From positions 62,001 to 126,000 of IMG/VR virus record IMGVR_UViG_3300043122_000207: a stretch of 64,000 nucleotides of DNA. One strand, 5' to 3'. Source of the DNA: a virus. The position numbers were made by a program, and so were the translations under genes. Every line of letters begins with the position of its first letter. Within the stretch, counting starts at the first letter, position 1. The notes under the pieces are model-generated. The model was not told the origin of the DNA, ran no database searches, and was given only the letters and a program-made list of their open reading frames with translations. Shown piece after piece: positions 34,071 to 43,406 of this stretch.

Positions 34071-34706
34071 CTACTCTTTTTTAGAGGTGTACTGATTGTA
34101 GAGTTCGATTATTTTTTTAAATACCTTTTTACCATAAGTATCAACCATGGAGTTTAAAAATAGTTTAATAAATTTATATCTTGTTTCTAAGTTCTCGTTT
34201 ACACTTTCTTCTTTTGTGATCAGGTAACAGAATGCACCAAATGTTTTTTCTTCTCTTCTTGACTCTGCTATTGAATTAATATTAGCCTTTACCAATTTAG
34301 TAAACATTTTATAATCTACACCTTTTTCGTTGCATGTGTTCTGAATGAAGGCTAAAAATAAAGCATTATGTTCTTTTATCTTATCATAATTATCTAAGAA
34401 TGATAAATCAAGTGTATCAAGATATGACACTATACCTTGGACATACTCATCACTAACATTTCTTTCTTTAACACTTTCTACTACACCCATTGCTTTATCG
34501 TATACTTCATCAGTTACCTCTTTTTTATCTTCATCTTCAAAAGCTTCTTTCATATTTTTCTCATATTCAAGAACCCACTCTTTTATATATTCGTTTAATT
34601 CATAAAAGTTAGCATCCTGATATTCCATTGTGTTTTCATCTTTTAAATCTTTATTAATCTGCTCCATCATTTCTTTTTCGTCATTATAAACAGCTAATTC
34701 TTCCAT
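34071..34706 (-). CDS. Hypothetical helical protein (211 aa)
   Basis: Helical, acidic protein with no recognised family. I chose the ATG at 34706 because AAGGGG lies nine bases upstream; the ATG at 34715 touches that site. Second gene of the 35358 operon. Confidence 0.6.
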   Translation of the reverse strand: MEELAVYNDEKEMMEQINKDLKDENTMEYQDANFYELNEYIKEWVLEYEKNMKEAFEDEDKKEVTDEVYDKAMGVVESVKERNVSDEYVQGIVSYLDTLDLSFLDNYDKIKEHNALFLAFIQNTCNEKGVDYKMFTKLVKANINSIAESRREEKTFGAFCYLITKEESVNENLETRYKFIKLFLNSMVDTYGKKVFKKIIELYNQYTSKKE

Positions 34707-34722
34707 TTTATCCATCCCCTTA

Positions 34723-35358
34723 TTAGTTATTTTGTAATTCTCTATTTTTTAATCTTAATCTAACCTTTTCTGATATATTCACAAGATAATGAATGTCATC
34801 CCCATAAACAGTTGACACCAATAGATGGTACGGAGAGATGTCATCTTTTATTTCGATATAATCCTCAATAAAAGAAAGCTGATCATTTGGAATAAATTCA
34901 GATAGGTCATCCATAAGACAGTCAGAAACTATATATGATAGACTATTTCTTATAACTGATTCTTTTCTACTCACACCATATATATTTGCTGTATGATCTA
35001 CATCTTCTCTTTTAACACGGTCACGATACTGTTCATAAAGTCTGTCCTCATTAAACATTATATAACTTGCAACTATATCAGCTACATTGTTTAACCTCTT
35101 TGATACTAAAAAACGGTAAACTTTCGATATTATTTTTGGGTCATTACTATTGATGTTTATCCCAAAAAATCTTTCTATTACAGATTTAATTGAGATAATC
35201 TCATTTACGACTTCTTTTGATTTTGTGATATTGTCATCACGATACCTTTCTATATGGTAATTATAATCACCAACCCTTTCATTGTCTGGAAAACAGTTTT
35301 CGTCAATATAAGTATATTCTAAATTATTTAATTGTCTGGCTATCATATTCACTAACAT
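34723..35358 (-). CDS. Hypothetical protein (211 aa)
   Basis: First gene of the minus-strand operon 35358-32896; AAAGGAGGG precedes the ATG. Rich in Asp, Arg and Tyr; contains RRDD-like charged loops and YGVSRKESVIRNSLSYIVSD. No family recognised. Diverges from the tail sheath gene. Confidence 0.6.
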   Translation of the reverse strand: MLVNMIARQLNNLEYTYIDENCFPDNERVGDYNYHIERYRDDNITKSKEVVNEIISIKSVIERFFGININSNDPKIISKVYRFLVSKRLNNVADIVASYIMFNEDRLYEQYRDRVKREDVDHTANIYGVSRKESVIRNSLSYIVSDCLMDDLSEFIPNDQLSFIEDYIEIKDDISPYHLLVSTVYGDDIHYLVNISEKVRLRLKNRELQNN

Positions 35359-35384
35359 AACAATCCCTCCTTTTATTTTTGCTT

Positions 35385-35396
35385 CAAATCATTGTT
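35385..35396 (-). promoter_or_regulatory. Possible weak late-type promoter, 35358 operon
   Basis: Minus-strand AACAATGATTTG fits AACA-N6-T but ends TG. It lies 27 nt upstream of the ATG at 35358. Confidence 0.35.
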
Positions 35397-35452
35397 TCAA
35401 TTATGAAAAAATATTTTATCCATAGGGTTATCTTATATAAGCGTCACAATTT

Positions 35453-35466
35453 AACAATTTTTATAG
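35453..35466 (+). promoter_or_regulatory. Late-type promoter for the tail sheath-tube unit
   Basis: AACAATTTTTATAG (AACA-N7-TAG), 29 nt upstream of the ATG at 35495. Confidence 0.6.
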
Positions 35467-35494
35467 TCAATAATTGAAAGGAGGAATAACATAA

Positions 35495-37492
35495 ATGGAA
35501 CTAATTTATGGTGAGAATTTTCAATACTCATTTCCACATACCACATATTATGAAGTAGATAGAACAAGACAGGACGATCCATTGCCTGCTTTACCTGATA
35601 CAGCAACTCTGGTTATGTTTATTTTGTCGGGAGAGGGTTTAGATGATGGATTTTTAGAATTTAGTGGATCCACAGCTTTAAGAGACTTTGATGAAGCCTT
35701 TGGTGATTTAAACACAAAGAAATATGGTCTTATGATGGAATTTGCTAGAAAACATATTATAGCTGGTGGTCGTTTAATTGCAAGAAGACTAACAGCTGAA
35801 GATGCAGCTTTAGCCAATGCATTATATGAACTAGAAATTTCTGAGAAAACAGATGTTACCTTTTACTTAGATGATACTGGTGCAGTTTTTGAAAGTCAAA
35901 ATGATGCTGGTGATCTAGAAGAGGTGGTTGTTAGTTCATATGAATTCAACACATTAATCAAACATATAGCTTCAGTCCAAAACTCTGGGGAACTGGATGT
36001 TACAGCAGCCTTAGATATGGACGATAGTTTACCAGCAGCTGGTTCACCAGCAGTTCTTCCTATTTACGGTTTTTCCGTTCTAGGTAGAGGTAAATTCGGT
36101 AACGCTTATCAGATAATTCTTAACGATACTATTAAAGATGCACAAGGGTATCCTCTTAAAAATTATATGTTAGCCGATATGAAAACGGGTAATGTTATCG
36201 ATGACTATGAGGTTTCTCATGTACCTGATTTAACTGATAATGATATTCCGGTAGCTTTTGACACCGTAATTAATAATTACAGTGCTAAATTGGGTGTAAC
36301 AATGTATGAGGATAATTACGAACTGTTTAACGATCTTTTTGAAGATATGATTGATGAGGTCATCACAAACCTTAATGCACTCACTACAACTAATCCTATC
36401 ACAAACTTAGTTGATCGTTTAAACGAATTAAAAACATTCGTTTCATTATTAGATGAATCATTCCTTAATAATCTTGACTTATTTAGTGATTCAATATTCC
36501 CTGAAGAGGAAGGTATTAACCTAAATCTTATCTTCCCAAATAATATTGATACAAATATTACTTTGGCTGAAGGTAGTGACGGGGAACTGGCTAAAATGAA
36601 AAGATTTGATTGGGAATACCAAAATGCAACTGGCGATAAGGTTGTAGAAAAGTTATTTGCAGATGCTTGGTCAGGTGCTATTGACCCTGTGTTATTTGAT
36701 ATTCAGAAAGTATCTGGTGATATCATTCTTGACCCTGGATATCCAACCACAGTAAAAGAGGCTATTTCAGGACTTGTTAAAAAATCAAGATTGGATATGT
36801 TATATCTTGCTGGTGTTCCAGTCACAGCAAAAACAATCGACATGTTAGAAACATGGAATATGACATTCAATCCAGAAAATCAGCAAATGATGAAACTTGG
36901 TGAAACAGTACCTTATAGATCAGATGATAATGGTAAAATATATAGGGTTCCTATTTCTATTTTGCTATATCTGAACTTAATTGATCATTATATGAATGGT
37001 TTTAAAGAACCGTTTGCTGGAGACAATGTATATATTAGTGGAATTGAATCCGATAACATTCTGCCGTCTATCAATACACTTGATGACAAACAAAGAATGG
37101 ACGATATGAACTTTAATATAGTTTCAAGAGATTCTGACGGGATTTTCTTAAATGGTCAGATGACAAATATCATCGGTCAATACTCTAAATTAAAAGAAGC
37201 ATTCAACATTATGATTAAAGGTAGAATCATAAAATATTATGTGCCTTTATTAGAAGCTAGAAAACATAAACTGGATACTCCTCAAAATATCGAATCTGTT
37301 CGTAGAGAACTAGAAGAATTAATGAACGATAGATTTGGTGGAAAGTGTGCTAAGATCCAGGTTGAAGCTTATTTTAAAAATGAACAAGAAGAAGCTCGTG
37401 GCGATGTTACTATGGCACTCTATTGGTGGCCTAATGGGTCTATTAAACGTTATAGAGCGTATCTATACACAATGCCAAAGGAGAAGCTATAA
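35495..37492 (+). CDS. Contractile tail sheath protein
   Basis: A 665-residue protein with the sheath signature. The N-terminal part (about 30-115) reads as a nucleotide-fold-like strand-helix unit with GSTALRDFDEAFGDLNTKKY and FARKHIIAGGRLIARRLTAE, the (A/F)-x-x-GG-x-x-x-x-x-R pattern of sheath proteins. A large insertion occupies about 120-380. The conserved C-terminal domain starts near 520 and ends in VEAYFKNEQEEARGDVTMAL and YWWPNGSIKRYRAYL. Sheath subunits polymerise around the tube and contract on infection. Sheath followed by tube 33 nt later is the standard order in contractile phages. Confidence 0.75.
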   Translation: MELIYGENFQYSFPHTTYYEVDRTRQDDPLPALPDTATLVMFILSGEGLDDGFLEFSGSTALRDFDEAFGDLNTKKYGLMMEFARKHIIAGGRLIARRLTAEDAALANALYELEISEKTDVTFYLDDTGAVFESQNDAGDLEEVVVSSYEFNTLIKHIASVQNSGELDVTAALDMDDSLPAAGSPAVLPIYGFSVLGRGKFGNAYQIILNDTIKDAQGYPLKNYMLADMKTGNVIDDYEVSHVPDLTDNDIPVAFDTVINNYSAKLGVTMYEDNYELFNDLFEDMIDEVITNLNALTTTNPITNLVDRLNELKTFVSLLDESFLNNLDLFSDSIFPEEEGINLNLIFPNNIDTNITLAEGSDGELAKMKRFDWEYQNATGDKVVEKLFADAWSGAIDPVLFDIQKVSGDIILDPGYPTTVKEAISGLVKKSRLDMLYLAGVPVTAKTIDMLETWNMTFNPENQQMMKLGETVPYRSDDNGKIYRVPISILLYLNLIDHYMNGFKEPFAGDNVYISGIESDNILPSINTLDDKQRMDDMNFNIVSRDSDGIFLNGQMTNIIGQYSKLKEAFNIMIKGRIIKYYVPLLEARKHKLDTPQNIESVRRELEELMNDRFGGKCAKIQVEAYFKNEQEEARGDVTMALYWWPNGSIKRYRAYLYTMPKEKL

Positions 37493-37524
37493 TATATAAA
37501 TTTATAAAGAGAGGTGAGATTTAA

Positions 37525-38346
37525 ATGGCCAAAGATGAAGCCAGCACAGCTTATCAAAATACTATTAATGGTTCATCACTTAAAGGCGATCAGTTTAATG
37601 CCGGTGGTGTAAACAATCATTTTTTAGCTAATTATAAAGAAGACGATATTGCAAATAGGATATATACTGATCTTTTGCAGCTTGATATGGTTAACCTTAA
37701 AAAGTTAACACCCTACCAACCAGGTAGAGGATACTTTATCCCAACCAGAATGCCCAAGTTTATGGAGGATCAATTTGAAGATCAAACTAAATTCTTTAAA
37801 ACTTTATTGATTGGGTATTGTGTTGGGTTTGATGGTATCACAGATCCTACTATGAACTTCTCAGAAGTTACTAGTGGTGTTGAATCTCAGACCATGGATG
37901 TTGCAAATAATGTTACAGGTTTGACAAGAGAAGTGACAATGAGATTCCCTGCTGAACTTAGAGGGCAATTCCTAACCCGTTATCAGTACAACTGGATGAC
38001 AGGTATTATGGATCCTTATACAGATAGAGGGAGATATCATGGTGCTGATTTAGAATACACCAACGCTAACCATACAATGAGTGGTGTTTATTTTACATTA
38101 GACCCAAGTGAATCCGCTATTGAATTTTCAGCTTATCTATTAAACATGATGCCTAAAAATGCACAGCTTAGTATCAATAACAAAAACAAAGGTGAGAACA
38201 CGCCACCAGAAATTACCACACCTTACAGTTGTCAGTTTATTACTAATAATAAAATGATAACCGATAAGTGTTATGAGTTCTTAGAAGAAATGAACGGTGA
38301 AATTGGTGGAGTAACATCTAAAGCAGATAACATTGAATTTCCTTAA
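37525..38346 (+). CDS. Tail tube protein (probable)
   Basis: A 273-residue protein straight after the sheath gene in the same transcript (AGAGGTGAG site). It has a beta-rich core with LTREVTMRFPAELRGQFLTR, YQYNWMTGIMDPYTDRGRYH and a final beta strand set before a Gly/Ser tail. Size and position fit the tube protein that stacks inside the sheath. The call rests mainly on gene order. Confidence 0.65.
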   Translation: MAKDEASTAYQNTINGSSLKGDQFNAGGVNNHFLANYKEDDIANRIYTDLLQLDMVNLKKLTPYQPGRGYFIPTRMPKFMEDQFEDQTKFFKTLLIGYCVGFDGITDPTMNFSEVTSGVESQTMDVANNVTGLTREVTMRFPAELRGQFLTRYQYNWMTGIMDPYTDRGRYHGADLEYTNANHTMSGVYFTLDPSESAIEFSAYLLNMMPKNAQLSINNKNKGENTPPEITTPYSCQFITNNKMITDKCYEFLEEMNGEIGGVTSKADNIEFP

Positions 38347-38357
38347 ATAAAAATTAA

Positions 38358-38385
38358 GCAGGGGCTCACACCCCTGCCTTTTTAT
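38358..38385. terminator. Bidirectional terminator after sheath-tube
   Basis: GCAGGGG and CCCCTGC pair around CTCACA, with T-rich tails on both strands, between converging genes. Confidence 0.7.
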
Positions 38386-38387
38386 TT

Positions 38388-39485
38388 TTAATATACAAAT
38401 CTATTGTCACTATCATAAACTACTTTTATATCTCTTCTTGCTGCACGGGCTACAGAATAAAAAACCCTTTTATTATTTATGTCGTTATTTTTCATTTCAA
38501 AAAATAAAGTATCGTAAGATTTATCCACTACCATCTTTGGTGGTACAACGTAAGAATAATATAACCTAACACCACCAGCCATATACTCGTCATAATCTAA
38601 ACCATATAAAACATTAATAAAGTTCATGTCGATCCAAAGTTCCACTTCTTTTCCTTTGAAATCAAAGACACCATAGAAACACCCATCATTATTCATTCTG
38701 GCATCCTTTACTATCAATTCTTCTCCAAGTTGTATCTCTATCTCATTTCCTTTTGAATCTTTTGTTTTGATTGGTTGGTATGCAATCATTCTCTCGCCTT
38801 TTCTTGGTTCAGCACCATGGTAATCAAATATGTAACTTCTTATCTTTTTATTGGTGTCCCCAACATAGAATTTTGAAACAACAGCAACATCATAATCAAA
38901 AATCTCTTCAAGTTCTGGTTTTTTATCTGATACAACATAAGATCTGTTATTTATATTTTCTAATTCTTCCATTGTACCGTTTCTTATTCTATTGGCAAAA
39001 TAAACTAACTCCTGAGAATACTTTGGGAGTTTATTTATTTTATCTAAGTAAAGATCACAATTTCTAATATGTTTTATTACATCCCCGTTTGAAAAATAAT
39101 CAACTAAAAAAGAATCCCCTATATCGACAACCGATGTTTTAAAATTTCTTTTGATTTCATGTATGTGTTCTACACCGGTGAAATTAGAAGACCATATGAA
39201 AGTTAAGTCGGCAGTGGTGTCGTTTTCTTTTAACTCATATTGCATTCCACTTTCTTTTTTCTTTAATACATAGTAATCTGTTATCCTTTCATAATCCACA
39301 TCGTAGTGATCTAGAATCCTTTCTTGCTCTACACCTGAAGCTAAAACTTTAACACCTTTATTGGAATATAAACCCATTAATGGTTCTATTACTGTCTCAT
39401 AAACATTCACACCATGTATTGCATCTACCGTCATAACTCTATTATTAGAATTTATTGTTTTTTCATATTTTTTTACGATATCCAT
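38388..39485 (-). CDS. Hypothetical protein (365 aa)
   Basis: I chose the ATG at 39485 (MDIVKKYEKT) because GGGAGG lies ten bases upstream. The protein is alpha/beta with short repeats of charged loops: TVDAIHGVNVYETVIEPLMG near the start, DLTFIWSSNFTG and VVDIGDSFLVDYF in the middle. The strand-loop pattern is like a nucleotide- or ATPase-type fold, but no Walker motif is present and I recognise no family. Lone minus-strand gene between two late plus-strand units; its promoter at 39548 is weak. Confidence 0.6.
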   Translation of the reverse strand: MDIVKKYEKTINSNNRVMTVDAIHGVNVYETVIEPLMGLYSNKGVKVLASGVEQERILDHYDVDYERITDYYVLKKKESGMQYELKENDTTADLTFIWSSNFTGVEHIHEIKRNFKTSVVDIGDSFLVDYFSNGDVIKHIRNCDLYLDKINKLPKYSQELVYFANRIRNGTMEELENINNRSYVVSDKKPELEEIFDYDVAVVSKFYVGDTNKKIRSYIFDYHGAEPRKGERMIAYQPIKTKDSKGNEIEIQLGEELIVKDARMNNDGCFYGVFDFKGKEVELWIDMNFINVLYGLDYDEYMAGGVRLYYSYVVPPKMVVDKSYDTLFFEMKNNDINNKRVFYSVARAARRDIKVVYDSDNRFVY

Positions 39486-39531
39486 AATTTTGAGCCTCCC
39501 ACTGATAATATTGAAATATAATACCGCATGA

Positions 39532-39545
39532 AACAATTAAATTAG
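39532..39545 (+). promoter_or_regulatory. Late-type promoter for the 39600 unit
   Basis: AACAATTAAATTAG (AACA-N7-TAG), 55 nt upstream of the ATG at 39600. Confidence 0.6.
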
Positions 39546-39547
39546 TA

Positions 39548-39559
39548 CATTATTTTGTT
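39548..39559 (-). promoter_or_regulatory. Possible weak late-type promoter for the 39485 gene
   Basis: Minus-strand AACAAAATAATG fits AACA-N6-T but ends TG, 63 nt upstream of the ATG at 39485. Confidence 0.3.
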
Positions 39560-39599
39560 TCCGACATTTGGAGGTACAAAAGTATTAGGAGGTTTTTAA

Positions 39600-40358
39600 A
39601 TGTTTAATAACGAGTATTTTGAGCCAACCAGCATAGAAAAATGTATATTACTCACACCTAGAGCACATATAACTTCAAAGGAATTTGAGATAAGTATACC
39701 TAGGCTGATGCCAAAGTTAGAAAAATTACCACCAATAACAAAGAACGAACCAACAAACGAAAGTTCTCATGTTTTGAATAAAACAAGCATGGCTAAAAAT
39801 GTTTCGACAGCTAATTTTTTAAAAGCAAAAGCCATGACAGATTATAGAAGTTGGATGTTTGGACAGATATATAAGATGACACACTCACATTGTATAACAG
39901 AAACTGAAGTTGTGCCTGTTGGTGGTAGTTATGCAAAACCACCATTTAAAGAAAGAGTAGATGAAATGGAAACATCAGAAGTAACTTCACCAAGTCCGAC
40001 AATCAAAACTTCCCCACCAGCTATTAGGAACGCTGTCGTTAAGGATCTTCCAGATTTTGTTTTTAAACCATTCGAACAAAACGGCGTAAGTAGACCTATA
40101 AACTTTCCTTTTTCTTCAATGGATTTGAAGCACGACCATCTTGTGGATTCAAGAGGGGATGGACACCCACCACAACCACATAGAAAACATGTACATCCAA
40201 TCATAAAACCTTTCCAATTTTTCAATGTGAAATATGAGGGTTTGAATGATAGGGTTATAAAATATGGACATGAAATGATAGGGTGTTTTGTTTCGGGTGA
40301 TTTGAACGATTTCAGAATAATGCATATACCCGATATTATACCAATGAAAGGGGATTAA
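39600..40358 (+). CDS. Hypothetical late (virion-type) protein (252 aa)
   Basis: Pro-rich protein without transmembrane segments. Low-complexity linker about 125-145 (SPSPTIKTSPPA) and an unusual His/Pro-rich segment about 175-200 (KHDHLVDSRGDGHPPQPHRK). AGGAGG precedes the ATG. It sits just before the gp53-like gene under a late-type promoter, so a baseplate or tail-tip component is likely. His-rich spans are found in metal-binding tail-spike tips, but this is only an analogy. Confidence 0.55.
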   Translation: MFNNEYFEPTSIEKCILLTPRAHITSKEFEISIPRLMPKLEKLPPITKNEPTNESSHVLNKTSMAKNVSTANFLKAKAMTDYRSWMFGQIYKMTHSHCITETEVVPVGGSYAKPPFKERVDEMETSEVTSPSPTIKTSPPAIRNAVVKDLPDFVFKPFEQNGVSRPINFPFSSMDLKHDHLVDSRGDGHPPQPHRKHVHPIIKPFQFFNVKYEGLNDRVIKYGHEMIGCFVSGDLNDFRIMHIPDIIPMKGD

Positions 40359-40361
40359 TAA

Positions 40362-40736
40362 ATGTATTTAAATAAAGAGGATTTTTCAAGTTATACTGAA
40401 TATATAAATTTATTGGACGAAAGTATATTCAATTTCGATAATTGTAAAATAAAGAAATTAAAGGACGAACATATTTTAGACCTGTGTTCTGATATCATCC
40501 AAAAGAACAAAATGGTTTTAACATTCGATAGAGATGAAGTTAAAACCTTTGATAACAAACCAAAAATATTATCCAATACACTTTATGGTACACCGGATCT
40601 TTGGTTTATACTCATGAAATTAAATGGGGTTTCACATCCCGATGACTTTGATTGTACGAGTGATGTGTTTATAATGAATCCAGAGAATATCCCGGAGTTA
40701 TTAGCAGTGTATGATAATTTAAAACACACACTCTAG
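40362..40736 (+). CDS. Baseplate wedge gp53-like protein (probable)
   Basis: A 124-residue protein with YGTPDLWFILMKLNGVSHPD at about 77-96. The T4 gp53/baseplate wedge family has the same sense (Y-G-x-x-x-L-W-x-x-x-x-x-N) in the corresponding place. The length fits. The wedge subunit links baseplate to tube. It overlaps nothing and is 3 nt after the previous stop. Call by motif and context. Confidence 0.5.
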   Translation: MYLNKEDFSSYTEYINLLDESIFNFDNCKIKKLKDEHILDLCSDIIQKNKMVLTFDRDEVKTFDNKPKILSNTLYGTPDLWFILMKLNGVSHPDDFDCTSDVFIMNPENIPELLAVYDNLKHTL

Positions 40737-40749
40737 TATTTTTCTTCAA

Positions 40750-40760
40750 TTATATATTAT
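40750..40760 (+). promoter_or_regulatory. Early-type promoter for the 40.8-43.3 kb operon
   Basis: Exact TTATATATTAT, 46 nt upstream of the ATG at 40806. Confidence 0.6.
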
Positions 40761-40805
40761 TATATTAGAACGGTAATAATAATATTAATTAGGAGATGAT
40801 TATTG

Positions 40806-41321
40806 ATGAATGCAGTTTATAGTTTTTTAAGAGTTTTAAATGATCCAAAAGAAATAGAAAATATTGAAGATGAAGAAGTTTTAGAAATAGCTAAGAATAT
40901 CAATTTTAATATAGTGAAACATTTAAATGAGTCCAGACATTCTAAAATATTGAGGGAAAATGACGAGGAGCTAATTAAAGAGGTAATAAAAAAAGCAAAC
41001 AGTAAGGATAATATTGAGATGCTTTTGGATTCATTAAAGATACAGTGTTTAATGGGTAAGGAATTATATATGCTCATAAAAAATATAATGGACTCAATAG
41101 ATAATAAAGAAAGTGTAGTAAAATTCTTAATCCAAATATTACATGAGGTCGATGAATCACATTTACGTGATTTTCTATCCTTAATAAAAGATAAGAATGA
41201 GAATACGCTTTTAAAAGAGCTCATTAAGATGGCTGAATTGATTTTGGATACCAAAACCATTAAGAATAAATTTTCTCGCAATCTTAACACTATAATAGAG
41301 GAATGTAAGGTACATGATTGA
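40806..41321 (+). CDS. Hypothetical helical early protein (171 aa)
   Basis: Almost all alpha-helical with heptad-like Leu/Ile spacing; no recognised family. The ATG at 40806 follows AGGAGATGATTATTG. First gene of an early operon of three closely spaced genes. Confidence 0.6.
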   Translation: MNAVYSFLRVLNDPKEIENIEDEEVLEIAKNINFNIVKHLNESRHSKILRENDEELIKEVIKKANSKDNIEMLLDSLKIQCLMGKELYMLIKNIMDSIDNKESVVKFLIQILHEVDESHLRDFLSLIKDKNENTLLKELIKMAELILDTKTIKNKFSRNLNTIIEECKVHD

Positions 41322-41340
41322 GAAATTGGGAGGTGAAGAA

Positions 41341-42198
41341 ATGGTAAATGTAAAAGATTATATGTATTTTAAAAATTTATACGATGTTACAAACGATCCT
41401 AAAGTTTTTAGAGAAATAGGAGACGGGTTATATGAACTTATTGAAAAGACACCATTTTTCTTTGAGGTGTTTCGTCATGAGGATCTAATACATGAATATA
41501 TAGAAGAGATAATAGATGTTTTAAATTTTAAAAATAAAAAATCATGGATGGATTGTGACGAAGACTGCGGTAAGTGCCATATATATTGTGAGAAGGCTAT
41601 AGATATCATGTATCTACCTTTTTATAGGGGGTATCCGAAAGATAAAAAACTTTTGGATGAATTGATAGCAAGTTTTAATGATAATATGTTAATCGAGCAA
41701 TGTCCTAATCTAGCCATCTATTATTTGAATGAAGTTCCAGGTGAATTTGTTAAACTCTTAAATGAAAAGATGGTTTTAAATACACTTGTAGAAACCGTTG
41801 CAATATGGGTTGGTCAAGTTATAGAATGGTTGGGTTCACCAGTTGATTACCTTATGATGTATAAAAATATGCAGGGTATAACAGCTGAAAGTGACGACAA
41901 ATTCAATGAAGAAAGATTCGTGGTTGATAAGGATACGCCTATTGATTACGAGAAATACAGAGTTGTACCTATACTTTGTGATGAATTCTATCAAACATAT
42001 AAGGAACATATGTTGGAACTTATGTTTGAGTGGCTTTTAGATTATAAGTCAAGGGACTACATTATTTCTTATATAAATGATAATTTTGAAAAATTTGTGC
42101 GTTCCTTAACAGACATGTTACCATATTATGTGGATTCTAAAACAGACAATAAAATTTTAGCAAAGGATATAACAGAGAAATTGAGAGGAGGATATTGA
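41341..42198 (+). CDS. Hypothetical early protein with a Cys cluster (285 aa)
   Basis: GGGAGGTG precedes the ATG at 41341. Residues about 77-89 contain CDEDCGKCHIYC, four cysteines (C-x3-C-x2-C-x3-C) that could bind zinc or an iron-sulphur cluster. The rest is helical and acidic. The stop overlaps the next ATG (TGATG), so the two genes are coupled. No family recognised. Confidence 0.6.
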   Translation: MVNVKDYMYFKNLYDVTNDPKVFREIGDGLYELIEKTPFFFEVFRHEDLIHEYIEEIIDVLNFKNKKSWMDCDEDCGKCHIYCEKAIDIMYLPFYRGYPKDKKLLDELIASFNDNMLIEQCPNLAIYYLNEVPGEFVKLLNEKMVLNTLVETVAIWVGQVIEWLGSPVDYLMMYKNMQGITAESDDKFNEERFVVDKDTPIDYEKYRVVPILCDEFYQTYKEHMLELMFEWLLDYKSRDYIISYINDNFEKFVRSLTDMLPYYVDSKTDNKILAKDITEKLRGGY

Positions 42199-43301
42199 TG
42201 CTGACATTGAGGGATGTGGAGAAGATAAGAGATTTAGTGGAAAGATACCAGTTAAGTGGTAACCCTTTCCATAAAGCTGTGATTTATTTTGAGTACGGTA
42301 TAGAGGGAGCTTTATATTTAAAAGAGTATTCAGTTGCAGCTACACTGATTAAAAAGAATCCTGGTTTAATAAATAAAGAATCAGCTAGGAAATTAAAATT
42401 CAGAGAAGAAATATTTAAGATGTTGGTTAATGATTTTAGAGCATCTAAAGAAAAGATAACAAAATCCACCTCTGATACAGAAGGACTGGAAATGATTATA
42501 GATATCTGTAAGGAGATAGAACCAACACATAACACAAAGAAATTAGATATGTCTTTTGTGTTTGATATTTATAGATTATATGCTGAATGTCCATTCTTTG
42601 AGGATTATGATTTTCTTACGGATGTTGCTTTCAAAGGCTTTATGGACACAACAGAATTCGTGGATAATTTATTTTATAAGTCCACGTTACACACTGCTGT
42701 GTTTGAATTATCTCAGACAATGATTAACATGGCACCATACATGGGAGTCTATCTAGATTTACTTGTGGCTTTAATGCATATTTTTGTGAGACTTTACTAT
42801 GGTGATGATATAATCGATAGAGGAGAAAGAAAGGTTTTAATGGAAGAGATAAAAGATTCCATTTGTGAATGTACTACAACAGTGGATACAGACACCATAT
42901 TGAAAACTATCGTTTATATTAAGTCAATGGAAAGAACATCTAAATTCTATATCGATAAATTTGAATACGAACTACCTTCAGATAGGGATGAAGAATCAGC
43001 CCAGATGGAGATAATTGATAATCTTTATGATTATTTGGAAAAGAGAATAGATAATGAATATGAAGATATCAAATACGATGATATTGAAATTATCGATGTG
43101 GTTCAAGAACTCACTCATGAAAATGGTTTAAGAAGAGTGGCAGTATATAAATATATCAAAGACAACATACTTGATTTCAATGTTGAAGGTTTCTACGATG
43201 TTCAAAAAGAAGTCTATCTTTTAGATTTAATTGATAATGACACAAATACCAATGTCAGCGAAGATATGGACATCGAGGAGAACAACGAAGATTTAAAATA
43301 A
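42198..43301 (+). CDS. Hypothetical early protein (367 aa)
   Basis: Helical protein, coupled by overlap to the gene before it. N-terminal 130 residues are helical hairpins; residues about 150-220 contain hydrophobic helices (LHTAVFELSQTMINMAPYM, YLDLLVALMHIFVRLYY) that may contact a membrane or a partner. The acidic C-terminus ends EENNEDLK. No known family. Last gene of the 40.8 kb early operon. Confidence 0.6.
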   Translation: MLTLRDVEKIRDLVERYQLSGNPFHKAVIYFEYGIEGALYLKEYSVAATLIKKNPGLINKESARKLKFREEIFKMLVNDFRASKEKITKSTSDTEGLEMIIDICKEIEPTHNTKKLDMSFVFDIYRLYAECPFFEDYDFLTDVAFKGFMDTTEFVDNLFYKSTLHTAVFELSQTMINMAPYMGVYLDLLVALMHIFVRLYYGDDIIDRGERKVLMEEIKDSICECTTTVDTDTILKTIVYIKSMERTSKFYIDKFEYELPSDRDEESAQMEIIDNLYDYLEKRIDNEYEDIKYDDIEIIDVVQELTHENGLRRVAVYKYIKDNILDFNVEGFYDVQKEVYLLDLIDNDTNTNVSEDMDIEENNEDLK

Positions 43302-43343
43302 ATTTCCTTAGCCTATAACAAAAAAATAGATAAGGAAATATAA

Positions 43344-43354
43344 TTATATATTAT
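43344..43354 (+). promoter_or_regulatory. Early-type promoter for the 43407 gene
   Basis: Exact TTATATATTAT, 53 nt upstream of the ATG at 43407. Confidence 0.6.
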
Positions 43355-43406
43355 TAGAGTGAAGCAAGTTGAATATTAAAAAAAAAATTAAAAAGGAGAT
43401 GGTCAA

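Noticed and set aside
35495-37492. Phage nucleus shell protein (chimallin) of similar length
   Set aside because: The sequence carries the sheath-type GGRLIARR segment and a sheath C-terminus, and the tube-like gene follows it.
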